In this document: piece by piece, positions 29,995-34,970 of the stretch
Layout of the letters: each line of letters starts with the position of its first letter
Position numbering within the stretch: the first letter of the stretch is position 1
Source of the DNA: Cladosporium sp. IMV 00045
Lineage: Eukaryota > Ascomycota > Dothideomycetes > Cladosporiales > Cladosporiaceae
DNA length: 34,970 nucleotides
Direction of reading: 5' to 3'
Assembly (NCBI GenBank): GCA_001931905.2
Contig: MSJI02000491.1
Coordinates: 40,711-75,680, forward strand
Translations under genes and position numbers: made by a program
Notes under the pieces: generated by a model
Database searches by the model: none
Seen by the model: only the letters and a program-made list of their open reading frames with translations
What the model was told of the DNA's origin: nothing

Positions 29995-32900
29995 TTTTTA
30001 GGGGACTGTCAAGGTGGGTGGTGAACGAGTTCTAAGTGCGAGTTGGCTTTTGTGATTTTGCGTGATATTGTGAGATTGGAGTGGTGGGAGGAACTTCTAG
30101 CATTGTACGATCGTGGGTTCCTTTTCGTGGTGTTGGATATACGTGGTTCAGGAAGGGAAAGGCGAATGGCAGTGGTCGAGCATGTCGAAAATTCCCATGA
30201 TGGTCCCAAAATGTGTCGGTAAGGCTCTACTCATACACATCTTATATTACTACACGGACATTTTCCACAAATCTTGCCTGAACAAAGAGAGCATGAACAG
30301 CCGATCACATACTTCTCCGTGCAGTCAGCTATTACAAAAGGCAAGCCACCACAAGTCTTCTTTGCTTAAGCACGAACAGAACTCCGCAACACATATACAT
30401 GTACATCACGTCGTGAAGACACAAATACCCACTGCTAGCACCTCGGCAAATCATCACCTCGCCTAACACAAAAGACAAAAGGCAATATTACAGAAAACGG
30501 CGTCAACTCCCGTCTCTCTCCAGGACACTCGTGACCTACCTCGCCTACCTCACAATAATACCGTTGCCAAACCTTAACCTTCTCCACAAACCGTTTCATT
30601 TCTTCACCCGCGCCCTTTGAGCGCCACACGCAACGGTTGGGTACTGGGCACTGAGCATTGGCTTTGGCTATCAGGAAGAGCTGAGAGGGAATCAAATCAA
30701 TGAGCACATAAGCATGAGATCCTGGATTGGCCACGCGAAAGGCCTGACGCGTGCGCGCTTGAGCAGGGATGTCGTATATGACGAGGGTTCTGCAGTTTGA
30801 AGAACAAGGAACGGGGTGAATGGCGTTTTGAACGGGTAGCGCGCAGGGGGAAGTTTCGCGGGTTGAAGATTGCCCTTGGGCATATTTGTGCCGCAGGGTT
30901 TGCGAGAAAGGCGGGCGTGTGCTGTGTTGTTGTGTATGGATGACACGAACGCGACGCGGATGGAAAGTCAAATGTTTGGAAGTGAAGATGATGGTTGGGG
31001 AGGTGGGGAGGAGGCTTTTTGTGCGTAAGATCCTTGTTCCTGGTCTGCCGTCTCCGTTGACTTCGGGGAATTAGTGAGGGAAGAACAGACGCGGCTCGGA
31101 GTTGGATATCGAGAGTGTTGCGTATTTCATGCGTGCTGAAATGTCTTGAGGTCAACGGCAAGGCCATGATAGACGGAGTCGGGCCCGCGAAAGCCCTCGA
31201 TCACCCGTTGTTGTTCTGTCTTCAATGCAAGATTGGCGAGAAGGGGAGTCGCATGACACTTGTCTTACGAGATGTTATGATACGCTGGATTAGGAAGTTT
31301 GAAAGGCCAAATAATAAGGTAATGTGAAGGGGGCCGTTGCCCAGTTGGCAACGTGTGAGAGTGATAGTGGGAAGACTCATGCGGATCTGAAGAGGGCTCA
31401 AGGTTTCGGGGGTTCAGTGGCCGGTGACGGACGGTGAGGGACAAGGCGCGAAGAACAATATCATCGTAGCAGTACCTGCTGGTAGTGATGATGGAGGACC
31501 ATGGGAGTGACGGAGATGGAGTCCGTGAGAGTTTCGTGGAGAGATGGCATGTCTCAGATGCGGACGATGCAAGGGTAATTTACATAACCAGGTACGAGGG
31601 AGATGGTGAGAACGCCTTGGGGACGCTTGGTTGTTTCTTGTGAGAGAGGGCAGGACTTGTCATTTGGTCTGCGTGATCTCGTTGCGACGGTGTGTTTGAC
31701 TGTGTTTGTGGTAAGTAGGTAGTGTTCTGCCCTTCATGTTGTGGAAGAGAGATCGCGGCCTGAGCTGAGAGTGTCTCTGACTCGAGCTCGCTGTCCTACT
31801 TGATTACTGCCTTACGTATGCCCGGCACACGGCCACCGGGATGTTCCATCGCTCCATCTCTCCATCCTTCCAAAGGCAGGTCTAGCACCGACGTCAAAGC
31901 CTTTCATTCTCTCATAACCCCAGCCGTGCCATGCACGCCTCGTACGCAACGAAAGTGGTCAAATTGCTGCCCTTCGACGCTCGAGCGCAGGGAGACGGAA
32001 GTCACCGAGATCTCGTCTAGAGAAAATATCGAAGGGACATCATTTTCGAATTTTCCCCGATACTTCGATCATGCGAGGACAAGCGTTTGCTCATGCATTG
32101 GGTTGTTTGAAACCGAACCTTATAGGGACTTCTTACACAAGCCTCGGAGGTTCTCAGGCGTGCGAGGGTGTGGTGAGCGATTCATGGGCTTCTAAAATAC
32201 GCCCTTTCGTCGGAAGGGGAGGATGCACATAGGGCTGAAGAATACAAGAGGTGTGGATGGACCAGTCTTGGTGCCCAATATTCGGATGTGGTTTATTGCA
32301 TGGCTGCGGTGATGGTTCGCCTGGTGGTAAGGGCGGAGATGCTCGCTGGCCCTCGCTGCGAACTCGCTTGTGTGGTGAACATCATCATCATCGTATAGTC
32401 AGCAATAGCCTATAGCACCCCTTTGCTAAGCGGCAAGAACTACAACCGTATCTGTCATCACAGGAGACAGATAGACTTGCTGTGACCTGGTGCCTGGTAA
32501 GTGGTCTTCGATATATCTCCTAGCAGCAGGCCGGCGGCATGGCGCATACGCAGACTCCCAGGCTCCGTCACAAATCATCATCTCTTCCTGACAGACTGGG
32601 AGACTGGCTGGCCCGGGGATCAGGGCGCTGAAACTGGACAAACTACTAGCGCACGCGATTCATTCGGCTGTTGGAGCGAGGATTCACTTCCTATTGGCAG
32701 CACGAGGCGGCTGATGCGCCGGGGAAGGTCAGGTATGATGCCGACAAAGCGTGGGCTACAGGATTCTCCCTGTTTGCGTCGTGCCGCATCTTTGCAAAAG
32801 CGCAAAACTCTATCACCATCCAACGCTTTCCCGTGGCCGGGGACTCCGGTCGAGGACGACAGGGCGACAGAGACCTGACCCGACTGCACGCTGGTTCACG

Positions 32901-34555
32901 ACCACATACCAGCTGCTTGGACAGGCACGGTACATCAGGCATATTGATGTGCACACACGTATTAGACAGACAGGCGGGCGTTCCTGTCGGTACATCAGCC
33001 GAGTCGATGATCGAACTACCACGCACCCACGGCGCCGGGATGCTGGAGGACGAGTTTTGTGTGGGGCGATTTCTCGCGGAATGTCTGGTACCTGCATCTG
33101 GCGTGGGATGCCTGCAGCCTTTCGCAATTGGATGAGCTCGTGAAACAGTGTGTGTGTGCCCCCCTGAGCTGGATGAAACCCAACAGGACTTCCTGGACTT
33201 TGGTAGTTGAGGGTCTTGTTGCCGACTACTGCATGACTGTACTGCACTCTACACATGCCATGCTGTGCTACATGGGGATTTGCAGGCGCGTGGGCATGGG
33301 TATTGGTTGGTTGGTTGGTGGTGGCAAGGCGACCAAGGGCACATGCAGGAACAGGAACAGGAGGAGGGGCAGGGAGAGGGCCAACAGTGATAGTGCGTGT
33401 TGGTTACATACATGGACATGCAGCGTACATACAGCAGCAGTAGGGTATTCATAGCAATAATGGTAGTGATCGATCAGTCCAGCTTCGTGCGAATCGGACA
33501 CTTGATCGTAGGCCAATCCACCAATACATAAGCTGCCCTACCCTCCTGGCCTCGATCGACGAGCGGACAAGACGATCTTCTGTCACGACAAAAACTCTTA
33601 TGGTCCGTCGCTCTGGGAGTGCAAGGAAGCGAAATTAAAAGTGCATGGAGGAAGCGCCAGACGCCCCTGGTTAGCAGCATGCTTAAACTCCCTAATTAAC
33701 TAGCACAACTAGGTAGTGCTTCCGCCAAACGGGCAGCGCACGTCTCCCCCCTCGTCCCACGCTTGCCCTTCTTCTCCATCGAGAGATTCCCACTCCGTCA
33801 GGCCTGGCCGTTGCGCACACCCAGAACCAGAGAAAGACACACTACTAAGACGGCCGGCACTACTACGACTACTACTGCTGCTGCCAAACGACGTGTGCAC
33901 ACATCCGCTCCCTTCCATCATCATCACAGACACTCACCCAACACTCCCTTTCCCGACCTCACACGCCATCTCAATCAGTGGTCTTTCTCTGCCACTACCA
34001 ACAACAGCACTTTCACTCACTCACTCACTCACTCACAACCACCAACGCTGCCACGGCACGCACCGACGTTCCTTTTCTGGCCTCTCGCATCATCAATCCG
34101 TGCCACTCGCAGCACACTCATCCTCTTTCTCTCAAACATCGCTCGTTGTTGTCCGACGCCGCATTCCACACCCTCAGGTTGCCTCTTCGCCGGGTACCTG
34201 CAGACACCCGCCTCCGTCGTCTTTTTTCGAACCTTCACCACCACCAACACTCACGCCGTTCGAGCCCGAGATTCAAGCGGCCTTCTCCCAGTCTGCGGCA
34301 AACCTACTGGCAATGCTGAGGATTGGGACATTGAACGCCGAGGACTCGACCTCTTGATTTGAGAAGACGCAAACGCATACCAGGCACTGTCTCACCAGGC
34401 GCCGAAAACCGTATCTCCGGGCCCGAACAATCAATTGCTACAGCTTGAGCGCGAACGAGCAGCGCCAGGTTGTCACATAGGCTGCTAACCCATACGCCGC
34501 AAAACTGCGCGGGACACTCGTTTCACAATATCGCTCTTTATTCACATTCAATAGT
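29995..34555. other. 4.6-kb gene-poor region
   Basis: No gene could be supported. Longer frames at 30435-30971 (-), 30697-31167 (-) and 32671-33135 (+) are discussed under rejected items. From about 33700 the DNA becomes C/T/A-rich with a CACT microsatellite and is probably promoter and long 5' leader of the gene starting at 34556. Confidence 0.5.
34014..34036. repeat. CACT tetranucleotide microsatellite
   Basis: Nearly six uninterrupted CACT units in the probable leader or promoter of the right-edge gene. Confidence 0.85.
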
Positions 34556-34970
34556 ATGTCTACCTCCCCAAACCGCAAGACAGCCGCCAAATGGACTAAG
34601 CTTCACTCCGCTGAACCGGCCACTAACATGTTCAGATTCACCATGAATCGCTTACTTAACAGGAAGAAGACCGACGAGTCGTTGGCCAACATCGACACAC
34701 GCTCGCAGACGTCTACACCACCCTTACCTTCACCCGGGCTCAAGAAATCTGCTACCAGCAGATGGAAGAAGAATGCCCGCCAACCCAAGGAGCAGCCCGA
34801 GCCGAAACCCGAACTCGATCTCTCCAGCGCTCTGCCCTCTAACGATGATTTCCGCACAAGTCTCCTAATGGCGAACCTCTCACAGCGCTTCAGCATGTTA
34901 CGCGATCAAGACAACCCAGACTCGATTGTCGGCAAAGCCAGTGACGACAGTGTTCTGGAGCCTAGGCGGC
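34556..34970 (+). CDS. N-terminal part of an uncharacterised ascomycete protein (partial)
   Basis: From the ATG at 34556 (A at -3) the frame is open for 138 codons to the window edge. The N-terminus is basic and Ser/Thr/Pro-rich (MSTSPNRKTAAKWTKLH, then MNRLLNRKKTDESLANID). It leads into a compact block, DDFRTSLLMANLSQRFSMLR followed by DQDNPDSIVGKASDDSVLEP. I recall this type of block (RTSLLM..LS.RFSMLR.QD.P.S..GKASDDSVL) at the start of large uncharacterised filamentous-fungal proteins, without a known function. The rest of the protein lies outside the window. The long pyrimidine-rich leader may contain an intron. Confident that it is coding; function unknown. Confidence 0.8.
   Translation, partial: MSTSPNRKTAAKWTKLHSAEPATNMFRFTMNRLLNRKKTDESLANIDTRSQTSTPPLPSPGLKKSATSRWKKNARQPKEQPEPKPELDLSSALPSNDDFRTSLLMANLSQRFSMLRDQDNPDSIVGKASDDSVLEPRR

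Noticed and set aside
30435..30971. A 178-codon minus-strand frame
   Set aside because: It begins at a TTG, not an ATG; the other minus frames over the same bases are also open, and no family features are visible.
30697..31167. A 156-codon minus-strand frame with ATG (MALPLTSRHFSTHEI...)
   Set aside because: The start looks mildly mitochondrial, but the rest is His/Pro/Arg-rich low-complexity text as expected from a shadow frame; no partner exon or conserved block was found.
32671..33135. A 154-codon plus-strand frame
   Set aside because: It starts at TTG, and frames on both strands are open here because of few AT-rich stop codons; nothing protein-like is conserved.
33716..34362. Two plus-strand frames of about 200 codons
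   Set aside because: They lie in the pyrimidine-rich, microsatellite-bearing leader of the right-edge gene; the composition is Ser/Thr/Pro/His-rich from base bias and neither frame leads into the 34556 frame.

Overview
The window is nuclear DNA of a filamentous ascomycete (Pezizomycotina), most likely a dothideomycete. The genes are split by short introns of about 55-110 bp with GT..AG ends and CTAAC-like branch sites. Intergenic leaders are pyrimidine-rich, tRNA genes are dispersed, and the protein set (DysF peroxin, old yellow enzyme, dienelactone hydrolase, type II haloacid dehalogenase, 2EXR/F-box-like family) is typical of that group. The taxon is inferred from gene structure and remembered protein style, not from a search.

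Layout. 1-779 (-): 5' part of a 6-phosphofructo-2-kinase/fructose-2,6-bisphosphatase gene, cut by the left edge. 2362-4308 (-): 648-aa coiled-coil protein of unknown function. 5949-6412 (-): a broken coding relic. 7750-7916 (+): a tRNA-Leu(CAA) gene with its normal anticodon-loop intron and, in addition, a 55-bp insertion in the D-loop that has every hallmark of an mRNA-type intron. 8408-9375 (+): HAD/2-haloacid dehalogenase-like hydrolase. 9834-10556 (-): NHP2. 11508-12419 (+) and 13003-13946 (+): two tandem members of one lineage-specific family, the second broken. 14248-15750 (-): Pex24/28/29-type peroxisomal membrane protein, divergent from 16064-18304 (+), an HCS1/IGHMBP2-type SF1 helicase. 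18605-18677 (+): tRNA-Thr(AGT). 19372-20797 (+): OYE-family flavoprotein. 24459-25037 (+): Pro/Ser-rich conserved protein. 25990-26808 (-): free methionine-R-sulfoxide reductase with an ATG-only first coding exon and a 5-nt microexon, divergent from 27367-28341 (+), a dienelactone hydrolase. 28760-29994 (+): SET-domain protein. 34556-34970 (+): start of a protein cut by the right edge.

There is no gene cluster or shared pathway. These are independent housekeeping and accessory metabolic genes, separated by long gene-poor stretches (20.8-24.4 kb and 30.0-34.5 kb). The best candidate for something undescribed is the D-loop, spliceosomal-looking intron in the tRNA-Leu gene. The 5-nt microexon, the broken paralogue pair with a perfect 36-bp palindrome beside it, and the unidentified coding relic come next.
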